A DNA stretch of 64,000 nt, from the NCBI RefSeq assembly GCF_030463535.1, contig NC_132893.1:16091771-16155770 (forward strand), in the 5' to 3' direction. Position numbers and translations under genes: made by a program. The stretch comes from Salminus brasiliensis (taxonomy: Eukaryota; Chordata; Actinopteri; Characiformes; Bryconidae). The stretch's first letter is position 1, and every line of letters begins with the position of its first letter. The notes under the pieces were generated by a model. That model made no database searches. It saw only the letters and a program-made list of their open reading frames with translations, and had not been told where the DNA came from. Positions 51,101 through 62,499 of this stretch are shown piece by piece.

Positions 51101-52287
51101 AATTAACTTCACCTAAAATGTCTTTGTCACACCTACTCTTCACTGCAGAGTACTGTAATAGGCCAGTAGATAACAGTGAGGGAGCAGGGAAAGCCCTTAA
51201 TGCTGTTAACATGGATCAAAAGCTTAGAACGTTTCCTCAGATGGCCACTGATTTGTTAGTGTGTGTGTGTGTGTCTATTTACTAAACCCCTCACACTTCA
51301 GCCAGCAGTCTTCCTCACCGCCTTGCTCCTCTTCTTCCCTAAGGCTGTGGCAGCAGAGAGGAACTGTGTTCGCTTTCCTGCTGCTCATCTTCCTCCTCTT
51401 CATTGCCTACTACATCGAAGGAGCACATCAGAAAGTGAGCTTAACACACACATTATATAAGCGTTATACAAGCATAGGCAGAGATGCTAGTCATGGCTGC
51501 AGCTTCAGCTGCCTTCAAAGAAAGCAGAGGCCAGACTGAATACTCCAACTTAGTAAGGCATGTGCTACAGCGATTGCTGTTTTAGTAATAAAACATGTGG
51601 CTGATTGATGACAAACTCCTCACTTACAGCAATTTCATTGTGTTCTTTATTTTTAACCAGGTCTGGCCAAGAGTGTATGTTTTATGTGTCTTATTTTAGA
51701 GTCAGAGTATTTATTTTCAGTTCACTTTTTCAATAGACACTGGCACAAAGCAGCTTCACAGAAATCTCTTCATTTCTGGTTGATTTTCCATTGCTGTCAT
51801 AATAGTGTTATGCAAAGTCTGTACTGTGTCCATTTATGTTAACGTATGATGCAGAGAAGGGCACAATATAACACATTTAAAAAAAAAAAATGCCTGTGGA
51901 CGCCTATCAGTCGCCATATCAGAAAAGCCATTTCTAAAAAAACACTACAAACAGAGCCATACATGTCCAAATGGAGACCCCCCTCTTCCCATGAGGAGAA
52001 ACCGTTCCATAATCTCTCAAAGAAAAAGGAGTAAAATCATTCATAAAGTGACAAAGAACGCAAGAAAACACCTAAAGAACTGCAGGCCTCTTGTGCCTCA
52101 GATAAGGTCAGTGTTCATGACTCAACTTTAAAAAAAAAATGCTGGGCAAGAATAGCTTCCATGGTAGATCAGAAGAGTGAAAATCCTAGCTGAAAAGAAC
52201 ACAAATGGTCCTCCTTCTCTCTGTTCTGAAACAATGTGTTCTGGACAGATAGATCTGAAGTTGAGCGTTTTGGATAACTGGACACCT

Positions 52288-52351
<64 letters not shown>

Positions 52352-53434
52352 CCTTTATAGATAAAGACAATTTCAGATGGAATATCATTCATTGTTTGAT
52401 ATGTGGGCAATTTCAGGAATTCCTGTAAGGGTCAAACACTTTACCAGGGCACTGGACATTGGCCCTATACATGCGTATGACTGTATGCACAGTTCTGTAC
52501 TTATGGGATTGTTTGCCGTTTTTGAACTTAGCTAAAACACTAAACCTAACGCCAGCCCTGTCATCAAAGTCGTAAAGGATGCCAGGCAGACAGATTGGAT
52601 GTACACGGTTGGTAGGAAGAACTTTAGAAAGCTCTCGATTCACATGAGGAGGGTGGATTCCTGGTGAGGCAGTGCTCTGCATTTCGCCAGAAACCCCTAA
52701 TGTTCCCGTAATAATCCCAACCCGTAAATTTCCCTGCGACTACGAAAACAGCCCCCTCTCCACCCCCACTCCTTCACCGACAGGCACTGGCCCGTCCGAC
52801 GGGAAGCGCCACACGGAGAGATGGAGCAGGGGAATAAAGTGAAAACAGGAGATCTAGAAAGAGGAACCAGAGTGTGAGCGAATGAGCGCGTGAGTGAGTG
52901 AGAGTGTGAATGCGTGAGGGGCAGAGAGAGAGAGGGAGAGACAGAGATAGAGAGAGAAGTGCAGTAGGGTCTCGGCTGGCTGTCCTCGCGCGCTGTGTTG
53001 TGTAAGACTTGGCTAGCTGGACTAGAATAACACTCTTATTCTCTCTCAGTGTTCTGAACTCTCTCACCCTACAGCTCTGTCCTCCCCGCACTCAGCAACA
53101 GAAAGCAACAACAACTCACAGAGGTGCCCTCTCGCTCTCTCTCTCTCCCTCCCTCCCTCTCTCTCTCTCACTCACTCCCTCCTTCCCTTATGTCGCACTT
53201 TCTCTTTCACCTCTCTACCTCTACGCCTTCCTCTCGTTCACCCCTGTTCCCTTGCCCCACGCTTGTGTGTGTGTGTGTGTGTGTGCATGCACACGGCTCT
53301 CACGCGCTGCTCTGTCTCGTCAGTATGTGCGTCTGCTGGAGAAGAAGTGCCTGTGGTGCGCCTACTGGCTGGGCTTGGGCATTCTCTCGTCCGTCGGACT
53401 CGGCACTGGCCTGCACACCTTCCTGCTTTACCTG
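48045..53434 (+). CDS. vmp1: vacuole membrane protein 1, first four coding exons (partial gene)
   Basis: VMP1 is a multi-pass ER protein of the DedA/VTT family with phospholipid scramblase activity; it is needed for autophagosome formation, ER contact-site turnover and lipoprotein release. The four exons (48045-48135, 50291-50426, 51344-51434, 53324-53434) join in frame into residues 1-143. They give a charged cytosolic N-terminus, an [18 protein letters not shown] hydrophobic segment (about 57-74), a first clear membrane span [20 protein letters not shown] (83-102) and the start of the VTT domain [20 protein letters not shown]. Vertebrate VMP1 is about 406 residues, so roughly two thirds lies beyond 64000. 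The start [14 protein letters not shown] fits the family MAEN- type. The vmp1 intron 11 host of miR-21 in mammals is outside the window. Confidence 0.95.
48136..50290 (+). other. vmp1: vmp1 intron 1 (coding), with Tc1 relic
   Basis: 2.2-kb intron, more than half of which is a degenerate Tc1-like element (about 48710-49954). No other gene. Confidence 0.85.
48710..49954 (+). mobile_element. Tc1-like transposon relic, plus strand
   Basis: Transposase pieces in order: [13 protein letters not shown] and [20 protein letters not shown] (about 48915-49015, helix-turn-helix and GRP region), [10 protein letters not shown] then VLWTDKT (about 49160-49240, first catalytic Asp region), QQDNDPK (about 49398, second Asp) and [13 protein letters not shown] (about 49460, DDE end). 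Stops and shifts break every piece. The 3' terminus CATGCTTTTTCTTGCCACTG, followed by TA, is a typical terminal repeat; the matching 5' end is not visible, so the copy is 5'-truncated. Confidence 0.85.
50291..50426 (+). CDS. vmp1: vmp1 coding exon 2
   Basis: Residues 31-75 plus two bases of codon 76, [20 protein letters not shown] to FIVLNGWIR. Acceptor GTGTGTTTAG, donor AGAAG|GTAAGG, phase 2. It holds the first hydrophobic segment. Confidence 0.92.
51344..51434 (+). CDS. vmp1: vmp1 coding exon 3
   Basis: Completes codon 76 and gives residues 77-106, [20 protein letters not shown] to EGAHQK, the first strong membrane helix. Acceptor CTCTTCTTCCCTAAG; donor AAA|GTGAGC, phase 0. The longer open frame from 51261 is read-through from the intron. 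Confidence 0.9.
51435..53323 (+). other. vmp1: vmp1 intron 3 (1.9 kb)
   Basis: Contains a TA microsatellite (52297-52349) and, in its last 600 bp, a purine-rich block (about 52850-52965) followed by a pyrimidine-rich block (about 53120-53250) before the next acceptor. A local rise in CpG at 52690-53010 could mark an internal promoter or merely a variant repeat. Confidence 0.7.
52297..52349. repeat. (TA)n microsatellite
   Basis: About 53 nt of uninterrupted TA in vmp1 intron 3. Confidence 0.96.
53324..53434 (+). CDS. vmp1: vmp1 coding exon 4
   Basis: Residues 107-143, [20 protein letters not shown] to LHTFLLYL, start of the VTT (DedA-like) domain. Acceptor CTCTGTCTCGTCAG, donor CTG|GTGAGT, phase 0. 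The next exon (expected to begin with GPHIAS-like sequence) is not found before 64000. Confidence 0.94.
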
Positions 53435-53786
53435 GTGAGTGACCGCCCTGATCCGGACTCGGTTTGAGTTGATCATTCCTTCATGATCTACTAAATTCAC
53501 TGTCGTTTGCTTTTGTCGTTTTCATGCTGATGCTGATAGTCGCACATGCAGTACTGCGCACGCACTCGTACTGTAGGCTACCTGTTGTTTACGTGCTGTT
53601 TGGGGGGTTATGGATAAAGTGTGCTAAAGGAACAAGTGTGATCTGATTGTGCACGTGGTCCGCATGATTGAGATGCATTGAACTTGGACATTTCACGCGG
53701 TTAAGTCAGCATTTTGGATGGTGTTTGTGCGCGCATAGAGCGATAAAGGGACTCGTTTGGTAACTTTGTGTGCGCGTGTGTGTGTG

Positions 53787-53803
53787 TGCGCGCGCGCGCG
53801 CGC
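53787..53803. repeat. (GC)n / (GT)n run with Z-DNA potential
   Basis: GTGTGTGTGTGCGCGCGCGC-type alternating purine-pyrimidine of about 35 nt, the GC core of about 16 nt. CpG-rich alternating repeats of this length can adopt Z-form. Confidence 0.85.
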
Positions 53804-54370
53804 TCGCTGGTATGGCACACAGTGTTTGGGATCAGTTGTCATTTCACGAGCACTATTGGAATGGACGAACTCACTGACCCTGAGTTTAGCTGAGTTCCCT
53901 CCCTCCCTCTCACACGCACTTCCCTCTCTCACCCCGTCTACCTCCCTCACCCCGTCTCCCTCCTTCCCTCTCTCTCTTTCTCTCTCTCACGCTCACTCTC
54001 TTATACACACTCATCCCCTCCCTCCGTTTTTTCTCCCACTCTTTTCCTTACTCCTTTCTTTCGGTAACCCCCCCCCCAGCCGCACAGCCGAGTTTCTGGG
54101 CTGACATGTAGGTGTTGACGCTGCAGCAGATTGCAGCTCCGCTCCAAACATCTGGGTGTTCAGGCTGTCGTCTTAACGCTCAGTCTGCGTCACTGTCTGT
54201 TCCCACTCGCTGTCGCAGCTCGACAGCACCCGTGCACTCAATCGGCGAAGAATGTACTAGAGACTTCCTCTGGAAAGCTTGCTTTCCTGTCCTACATGTA
54301 ACGAAAGAATCTTTTTTTTCGAGTGACTTTTTTTTAAGAAGCGTCATACGTGTTTTCTGATAGAGCTTTG

Positions 54371-54384
54371 GCGCCACCTACGGT
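54371..54384 (-). promoter_or_regulatory. CTCF-like motif (12 of 14 positions)
   Basis: GCGCCACCTACGGT; its reverse complement agrees with the CTCF core CCASYAGRKGGCRC at 12 of 14 positions. Points away from the plus-strand motif at 55243. Confidence 0.4.
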
Positions 54385-55242
54385 TCAATTGTTGAAACGA
54401 TCCGAGGGCACATGGTGTTCTCTGCTTTATCTTGATGTTCATCAACAACTGAAAGTGGGTGTCTCGCAAACCTGTGTGATCTTGTGTAAGCCACTTCAGA
54501 TCTTAATCGTACTTGGCATCTCGAGAAGCGTCAGTAGTAAGTCAGAAGTACGTTCATATTTATCCTGTTATCTCAGTAAACTGACGAACATTTTTGTCTA
54601 ATAAGCAGAGATGCGTGTACTGTTATATGGAAAGGTTACTGGATGAACTCATGAGAAGATGATGGATGTGGGTATGGGAGAACGAAAAGTTGTGCATATG
54701 TACATTGTTGATTCCTCACATAAAACTCTTTTTTTACCATTTGACATGGTTTGTTGTGTGAAGATACCATAATGACCAGAATGAACCAAGAGAATAGGAA
54801 TGATCCAAATTGACACATTTTGGAGATACAAGGTTTTTGAGTGAAAGTGACAATGTGTGTAGCTGGAAGAGAAAGGGTGGTCACCAGTTTTTATATATAC
54901 TGCCAGACTTTATGTCCAGTTTTAATCAAGTCTAATACTTTCCATCAGAAGTACTTGATTAGCTGAATGAGGTATTTTATAAGGTATGGAGGTGAAACCT
55001 GCCGGGAGGTAGATGTTCAGGTTTGTGACCACAGAATCTTCCTAGATTAGTATTGCAAAAGTCAGTCCTGTGGACTCTATGTGCTGAATGTTACTGTGTT
55101 TACACTACTCGTACACACTTGGCCCACTTGTTAGTTAAGTAGTTGGATGAGGTGTGCTTGATAAGGAAACAAACAGAACTATGTAGAGTTTAGGGGTCCC
55201 TGGAACTGGAACCCCCTGCCCTAGAACCCACATTCAAGTAGC

Positions 55243-55256
55243 CCAGTAGGTGGCGC
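55243..55256 (+). promoter_or_regulatory. CTCF core motif (14 of 14)
   Basis: CCAGTAGGTGGCGC fits every position of the CTCF core consensus CCASYAGRKGGCRC. In vmp1 intron 4. Occupancy is unknown. Confidence 0.55.
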
Positions 55257-56122
55257 AATTCACCAACTTGTGGTTTATGCCACGGACCAGAGCTCAATTC
55301 AATACCAGTCTAAGACGTTCGAGGATATTGCAGTCATATTAAATGTGATATTTGATTGTCAGTCTGTCCGGTCGTGCTTACAGCCTGCACGTGATGCACA
55401 TGCTGTTGTAGGTAGCGAATTTAATACAGTTCTGGAAGAGCTCAAAGTACATAAAACCCACACACGGCTCTGACTTTTATAGTGGTCTGAAAACCGCGGA
55501 TGATAAAGTAGGGCAGCGCGCATGCAGTCAGGATTATATAAAGCTCAAGCACCTCTTGAGGGCGTTTCTTTGTTAACTTCCAACATCTGGTTCAAGCCGT
55601 TTCATAAACCTTTTCATGGGCCTGTGCTTCCGAATGGGAGTTTACATACACACAAGATTTGGATTCCTCTTGTTTTCATCTTCTGATTTATTGAAGGAGA
55701 CTTTTGTAGTTTCCTTGTGGGAAATTGTGGAGTAGAGAAAAATGTACTGTTTATGCCTATTTAAACCACACCAGTGCTTTGATGTAAGCCTAGAATGCCA
55801 GAGTGCAACTTGTAGTATCGTACTTGTCCAATAGAGGGTAGAATAGGCAAAAGAATAGAGTAGATGGCAGGCGATAAGGTCCCCTCCACTTGTCTTCCCA
55901 TCATCAGAGCATAGGGGGCATACGCAACTCATCCATCGAGTGCGCAATAGAAAAATGAAGGATCACTCACACACACTTGCACTTCCCCTGTTCCATCTGT
56001 TAAACTTGTGTATTCTGTTTGTTCATGCCTTTTATGACAGAAACATGAAATAAGACTTAACTAAGACAGCATGTGATGTCAGCTCTCACGATGGCTGCTA
56101 TGTCTGCGCAGTAGACGAGACA

Positions 56123-56129
56123 TGACTCA
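56123..56129. promoter_or_regulatory. AP-1 motif TGACTCA
   Basis: ATGACTCAT, a perfect palindromic TPA-response element, the first of three AP-1 heptamers within about 410 bp (also 56220-56226 TGAGTCA and 56528-56534 TGACTCA). Confidence 0.45.
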
Positions 56130-56139
56130 TCATCTTTTT

Positions 56140-56220
56140 CCTCTCTCTCTCTCTCTTTTTTCTCTCTCTCCCTTCCCTTCATTTTCTTTCTCTTTTCTTT
56201 TCTTTTCTTTTCTTTTCTTT
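56140..56220. repeat. pyrimidine tract and (CTTTT)n microsatellite
   Basis: CT-rich run ending in about six TCTTT units, between two AP-1 heptamers in vmp1 intron 4. Confidence 0.9.
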
Positions 56221-56297
56221 GAGTCAATGTTTCTTTTTTTTTCTTTCTTTTTTTTTTAAATAGGAGTCAGAATAACATGTTATTGCTCCCCTCACAG

Positions 56298-56580
56298 GGC
56301 AGCCACTCAGTGTGACTTCAAAGAATCACCGCCCACCACCAATCTTCCACAACCGTTTAATTGCCTGCCGGGACAGTGTCTATGGACGCAGCCGACGCTG
56401 TGCCTCGCTTTGTTGCTGTTTTGTATCCAGAAGTGCTAATTCATCTTTGTCATGCCGAGGCAGATGATGGGATGAATCAGGAGCAGACGGCAAACCTTGC
56501 GAGTGATTTCGTATGAAAGTGATGTTCTGACTCAGCCTCCATTCAAATTATGCTGAGTAATCACAGCTGTCATTAAGTTA
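56298..56580. promoter_or_regulatory. candidate intronic enhancer (GC-richer, motif-dense)
   Basis: A block of balanced base composition and low repeat content in an AT-rich repeat-strewn intron. It contains TGACTCA (56528-56534) and TGCTGAGTAA (56551-56560, Maf/AP-1-like). It resembles conserved non-coding elements. No alignment could be made. Confidence 0.35.
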
Positions 56581-59500
56581 TTGTGGTCAGCACAAAATTA
56601 CAGCGCTTCACTAAATCGGCAACAAAAAAAAGCCATTATGAACCCATTATATTCCACATTGCACACATTTGTAATGGGATGAAAGCCATAGTTTGGGAGA
56701 TCCCCTGTCTGTGTGTTTGTGTGTGTTTACATGTGTTTCTCCATAGTCACCCCACACCATTTGCGCACACTCGTCCTGTGTGTGACAGAACGTAATTTGT
56801 GGTGTTTCACTGTAAGCAGACCTCTAAAGGATCTAAGCCGAGGGCTGAAGTGGAGTCAGTGTGTTTAATTGTGCGGATCTGATCAGAAGTGCACTGCTAA
56901 CAGCAATGTGCTTGGTTAATTTTTGATTTTAGTAAAAAAAAAAGAAAAAAAAGAAAAATTCACCTGGAGCACCTAATGCAGCACAGTCTATTCAGTTCTG
57001 AACGGTCATTGAACTCTGGACGGCGATGTAACCTGCTTTACTGGGTGATTTTTTTTTAATCCATTATTCATGTGCACTGGGACTTCTACTAAAGTGTAGA
57101 AATATCAACTGATGAAAAAGGTGTTTTATTTTTTGCCGTAATATTTATTAGTAAAGGCAGTGGCTTTGTATAGAACCATGAACTATACAAACAAACTTTT
57201 AGATGCTTGAATGTTTCATCAAATACTATAAAAACCCCTTGTAGATTTTGGAATCTCTAACCTTTTTTCAGTACTACTACCCTTTTCGCTGGAGTGTAAT
57301 CATGCTTAATGTAATATCTAAAGGATACATGTGGTTTTCATACAGAAATCAAAACATTGTGATTTTTCCTATATTAAAAGTCTAGTAAGGGATTCCCTAA
57401 ACCCCACCACAGTGTTCTTGCTCTGTGTTTTCTAAAAATGAGCACAGTAAATCTAAATGCTATTTTACTGGAATTTAGTGGGTGTGGTCACTGATGCTGT
57501 TCAGAGCCCTCGCCATTACAGTAAAACTGGCCCACGTTACTGACCGGGCCTTTAAGGTCTTTGCAGGGCGGAGAAATTACACGGTACAGGAGGTTTGGGT
57601 AAACACAGGCTGACTGAAACATGCCAAAAGCCTTGAAAACATAAGCCAGAATCCCGAAGCGTCTAAAATAACCATAGTTTCTCTCTGACATATGTAACTC
57701 ACAGACTCTTTGACAACGGGCTGTTTGTTGCGCGTAGCTTTGCTATATGAGTCAGTGTGCAGCGTAACTGTAAACTTGTGTAACTGATATAGTCTTTGTC
57801 TGTAAAAAGAGAGAAAAAGGGAGGTGTCCGAAGATTGTCCAGTCAGTCATGTGATCAGGGCCTCACAGCCTTTAACCCCTCACTGTACCCCATCCCACAG
57901 TTTAAGCATGACCGCCCCCAAACCACCTGCAGTGCCTCTTGCACACACACACATCCCTTTGTCTCCATACTCTGCTCACAATGGGCATCTCTAATCATGC
58001 GTGCCGCTTTGTGCTTGTGTGCTTGGCGGCTTTCCGATACCTGTTCGCCTCTCTGAAACGTTAGCACATTCATAGGTAGAGGAAATACGAGGATTGCAAG
58101 GAAGAGAGGGAGTTTGGTGTTGGCCAGTTTAGAAGGGTGATCGGACAGGTGTGTGTGTGTTTGCATGAGCGTGCACAAATTCTCTTTGTGTTTGGGTGTG
58201 TGTAGGTGTTTGGGTGTGTTTGATTTCCTGTGTCATTTCTCTTGTGCTGCATCCAGTGTGTATTATGTGCATGCGCATGACATTATGAATCAAAAGTGAG
58301 TGGGTTTCTGAGGGCACGGCATCTCACCCACAACAGAGCATGGTTTGCCAAGAATCCAAACAAAGGGTGTGTACCCAAGCCATCTTGGTAATCCCTGTCA
58401 GCGCGTGCGAAAGTGAAGCGAAGTTGTAATCTCTCAAATAGTTCTGTAAACCAGTTTGTTAACCCCTTAACCTTAAATAAGCATATTATTCATTTCATAG
58501 GCTTTACATTTTATTATTGTCATGGTCAAAACCAGAACCTCGTAGTTTTACAGGAGAAGAAAAAACATGTCATTACATTTCTAAGTTTGTAGATCAGTAG
58601 GTACTACATTCCTAGCAATTTCAGAACATTTCTGGCATATTCATCATTCTTTTTTCACACAACGTAAAGCCAATGCCCAAACCTTTGTAGTTATTAGACT
58701 GTAGTTGTTAGTGTGAGTATTGAAGTTTGCAGTACATGCAGTTGGCATACATGTCTGCCAAAGTCAAATCTAAATCTATTTATACAAGCTTGTGTTTAGG
58801 TAGCTTCAGAGAGATCCATCTGGCTTGCTAGGAGTTAACAGTGAGGCTGGATTCATTGAGCTTTTGAAAATGTCATCCGCCTGCATGTGCCACTTCTGTT
58901 CACAAGGCGCTTGTCTCTCTACCCTCCGTCCGTGATGGAAAAAGCAGACAAAAAGTCTTTAGTTTCCAAAGGAAAATCACAAGTGTAAGACACAAATGCC
59001 CTTGATCCTTCATTCATTCTTTCGTTCATTTATCCCTTCGTTCATCTCACTCCCTTCGTTCTGCCATGACACTCGGCCCACATCCTATGACTTCCTCTTG
59101 GACCCTCAAATTCAATCAGAGCTGGTTGTGTAAGTAGGTGGTGTGTGTGTGTCTGTCTCTGTGCACGAACATGTACATGTGTTTTGGTGCCTGTGTGTAC
59201 TTGCCCTTTTTTTCATAACTCTGCTGATTCATGGCTACTAATCTCATTCTCATCCTGTAGAGATTCGAAATATGCCACTAATCTGGTTAGGAATGTAATT
59301 TGTTTTGTTTAATTATTTCACAAGTTCAAGGCATATCCTTTCTGACAAACACCTCACATAGCTGCCAGCACAATAGAAAAGTTTTTTTCTATTCTAAAAA
59401 ACACCTTTATCCTTAAACAATATGTGTTCCTACAAGATCAGGCCAGAGTTGTAAACAGTAGCCTAAAACGGGTTTTATTTTATTGAAATGAAGGATTTTT

Positions 59501-60939
59501 TTTTGAGTAGATGCACAAACGAAGCAACAACTGAAGTTTGAAGTTCCAAAAGTCACAAAATATCATATACGTAGAAGAGATGTTGTCACCAGTGTAACAG
59601 TATGAAAAGAAACACAAAAAAACATGTGCATAGTGAAATGTTAAAACCTAAAATATAAAACAGTAAGAACAGATTTCTTAAATTTCTTTTACAAATCCAT
59701 CACGTTGTGTAAAGGGTGCATCTTTTTGACTCTAAATCTAAAGCCACTCCTGTCCATAGTGGTGTTTATAAAGCTAATCACAGATAAATTTAATCTGAAT
59801 AGTACAAATGTGGTGCAAAAATTTGGAACAGATCAGTCTCTTCCAAGCCAAAGTCTAGTTCAACTTTCAAGGCACAGGGGGATTTTTTTTAGTTGAAGTG
59901 GTATTTTTTTAGAGCGTAAATGAGAAATGTGTAAACTAGCGCAATGCGGTGAAATACTGTGATGGAGCTGATGGCAGTGTCAGCCATGCCTCTCTCTAAA
60001 TTATTAATAGTAAAGCTAGAGCTTCCATGGTCTGCTGCTTTAGTGCATTGAGCCATTTGAGAACCCCTAATGTGTACAAAGCAAATAAATGAATAAATAA
60101 ATACATTAATAAAGTTCCCTAGATGAATCAAATGATTGATAGATATCCTGAACATAACTCTGTATTCTAGATAGGACTTTGCTATCAGTATTGATAATTA
60201 ATTAATTAAAGAGCTAATGCGATCCCTGCATAAGCAATGAATCCCTGCACGGTGTGTGTGTCTGTGTTCTAGCATACATTTGTGTGTGGGTGAACGGTAT
60301 TACCGTGGGTGGAGAAGCCTAGATGAGCTCATGTGGTTTAAAAGCCACATTGATAAATCATAGACCCCCCCTCACCATTACGGAGATCTACAGACCCAAG
60401 GCAATGCATGGAACACTGGTGTCAGAATGGCCTACTGTTAATTCACAAACTAAAAAAACTCCCATTTAAAATGTGACTTGTCTCATTCTGTGTTTAGAGT
60501 ACACTGTAGCTCTTCATGCCCTGTAATATTGTTTCTGTTGTTGTGTTAAAAATTACATATACATTTTTAGATTTTTGAATATTTTCTTTTTTGATTTTCA
60601 GAGTTCATGTGTTAAAAGAGCATGTCCTTTAGCAAATTAGTGATCTTATAAAGTTTCTGAACTCCACTATCTCAAAACTAAAAATATTTACGTCAAAGTA
60701 TTAGACGCAATTAAAACATGGGCCAAATCAACCCTGAATCTCTAACTAAGCAAAGGGCAATATGAACATTCTTTTTTTCAAATTTTCAATATTGAATTGA
60801 ATTTGTGAAAATACATGCATAGCAATTCACAAACTTCATAATTTGATTTGACATGTTTGTTTTCATTGTTTTCAGTTTATTAGATCATTCAGCATTAGAG
60901 AACAGCCGGTTGCCAGTTCACAGAGCCTAAGCAGAGGTT

Positions 60940-61280
60940 GCCAGATCCCTACCTCATTCCCTCCCACCGTGGCGGAATTGGCCGTGCCTTTCCCCCTTTT
61001 TGAATGTGTGTACACTTTACTGGTGATCCCGCCTGTCTTTATTGCATGGCCTCGGTTTCTGCGGCCTGCCGCAAGAATGTCCGCTATTTTCTTTCCATTA
61101 TCGAACGGCTGAGGCCTCTGGGTTGGCGGCGGGAGCAGACGGCCATTGTCAAAAAAAGTGGGGTTGCTGTTTTATGGGCTTCACAGCTGCTGACATAATT
61201 CAGTGAGTTTTTCCGCCATGGAATGACAGCGAGGGCAAACAAACGGTACGCTGTGTGGAAACCGTTATTCCAACACCCCA
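60940..61280. promoter_or_regulatory. candidate conserved non-coding block
   Basis: A GC-richer non-repetitive block inside an AT-rich intron, with open but featureless short frames on both strands (61004-61198 +, 61084-61281 -). It could be an enhancer or an unannotated exon; no splice pair to vmp1 is seen. Confidence 0.3.
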
Positions 61281-61683
61281 CGCCCTTCTTATATTCTTCT
61301 TCTTGCCCCCCCTACCTGCGCCTCAGTCGTGTTTTATGGCCTGTTTAAAAATCTAATCCTAATTCTCAGACTTGTCAAATGTAATCAAATGACTATAAAT
61401 TTTAAATACAACCTGAGAGCAAGCAGTGAAATTAGGCTACTCAAACATTTGGCAAAATCATAATATTGGTAAAGCCTTCTGCCATATTAGGCTTGTTGTT
61501 CCTTGAATGAATGAGGTGCAAGTGTGTGTTGGAGGGGATGTGAGGCAGAAGGTAGTTTCAGAGTGGAAAGAGATAATCAGAGACGATTAACTGGGCAGAG
61601 TGCATGGCATTCTACTGAAGGTAAGTTCACTATAGGCCAAAAGTACACATTTCACATTAAGTCAATTCCATGCAAGCCGTTTT

Positions 61684-61945
61684 TATGATACACAATATGC
61701 ATTGCAATACACGTGATTGCAGACAGAGTGCATAAATAGCGACAGATTTTAAGGAATAACTGCTTTATCTTCAAAATTTGCTGCTCATCAACTAATTAAG
61801 CAGGACTAATAACACTCTCTGTAATTAAATGTGGTCAACTGGTCTGTGTTCCACTGACGATATCCTATGTACGTAGAAGCATACTGTGGATCACGATAAA
61901 ATTTGTCACGATACAATAAAGTAGCACCATATTGCCTAGCCCTAA
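61684..61945 (+). repeat. dispersed MITE-like repeat, copy B
   Basis: From GATACACAATATGCATTGCA to ATATTGCCTAGCCCTAAT. Collinear with copy C at 62209-62499 and inverted relative to copy A at 8651-8886. The most diverged of the three. Confidence 0.68.
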
Positions 61946-62208
61946 TTCTAATTACATGTCATTTGGACATACTCCGATGGGACAAGCTTTTACTCTCTTT
62001 GTAAATGACAGCTTTGGTCAACTTATGCTAATTTAACACAATATGATCAGTTAATCAAGCCTTCAGTAGCATCTGAACGAGATAAGGTGGATATGATTAG
62101 GCCTGCAATAAGTCTGCAATAATAAGAGTCTGTACGGATAATCACCAGGAGCGAAATGTGTGAAGAATCAGCTGTATATTATAGCTTCAGACTAAAAATA
62201 TTATATAT

Positions 62209-62499
62209 TTTGAGATACACAATATTTATCACAATACATGTAATCACAGACTAAAAACATCAGTAGAAGCAGATTCTTATAAATTACTGTTCAGATCCTC
62301 TCCTGTACTGAATACATTTTTATTCAACATCTACTGCACTTCATCTAATTAAACCAGTCTCATTACACTGTTTGTAATGAAACCTGCAGCTGATCAGTAG
62401 AACTAACTGTATCCTTAATATTCTTAGAAAGCATATTATTATCACAATAACAAAATTTATCACAATACGATAAAATATTGTCACATTGCCCAACTCTAC
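62209..62499 (+). repeat. dispersed MITE-like repeat, copy C
   Basis: From TTTGAGATACACAATATTTA to CACATTGCCCAACTCTAC. Shares AATCACAGACTAAAAACATC, GAAACCTGCAGCTGATCAGT and ATTTATCACAATACGATAAA with copy A (as reverse complement). Direct-orientation neighbour of copy B, about 265 bp away. Confidence 0.74.

Noticed and set aside
53009-53467. 152-codon frame covering vmp1 exon 4
   Set aside because: Only 53324-53434 is coding; the rest is the CT-rich intron end and intron read-through after GTGAGT.
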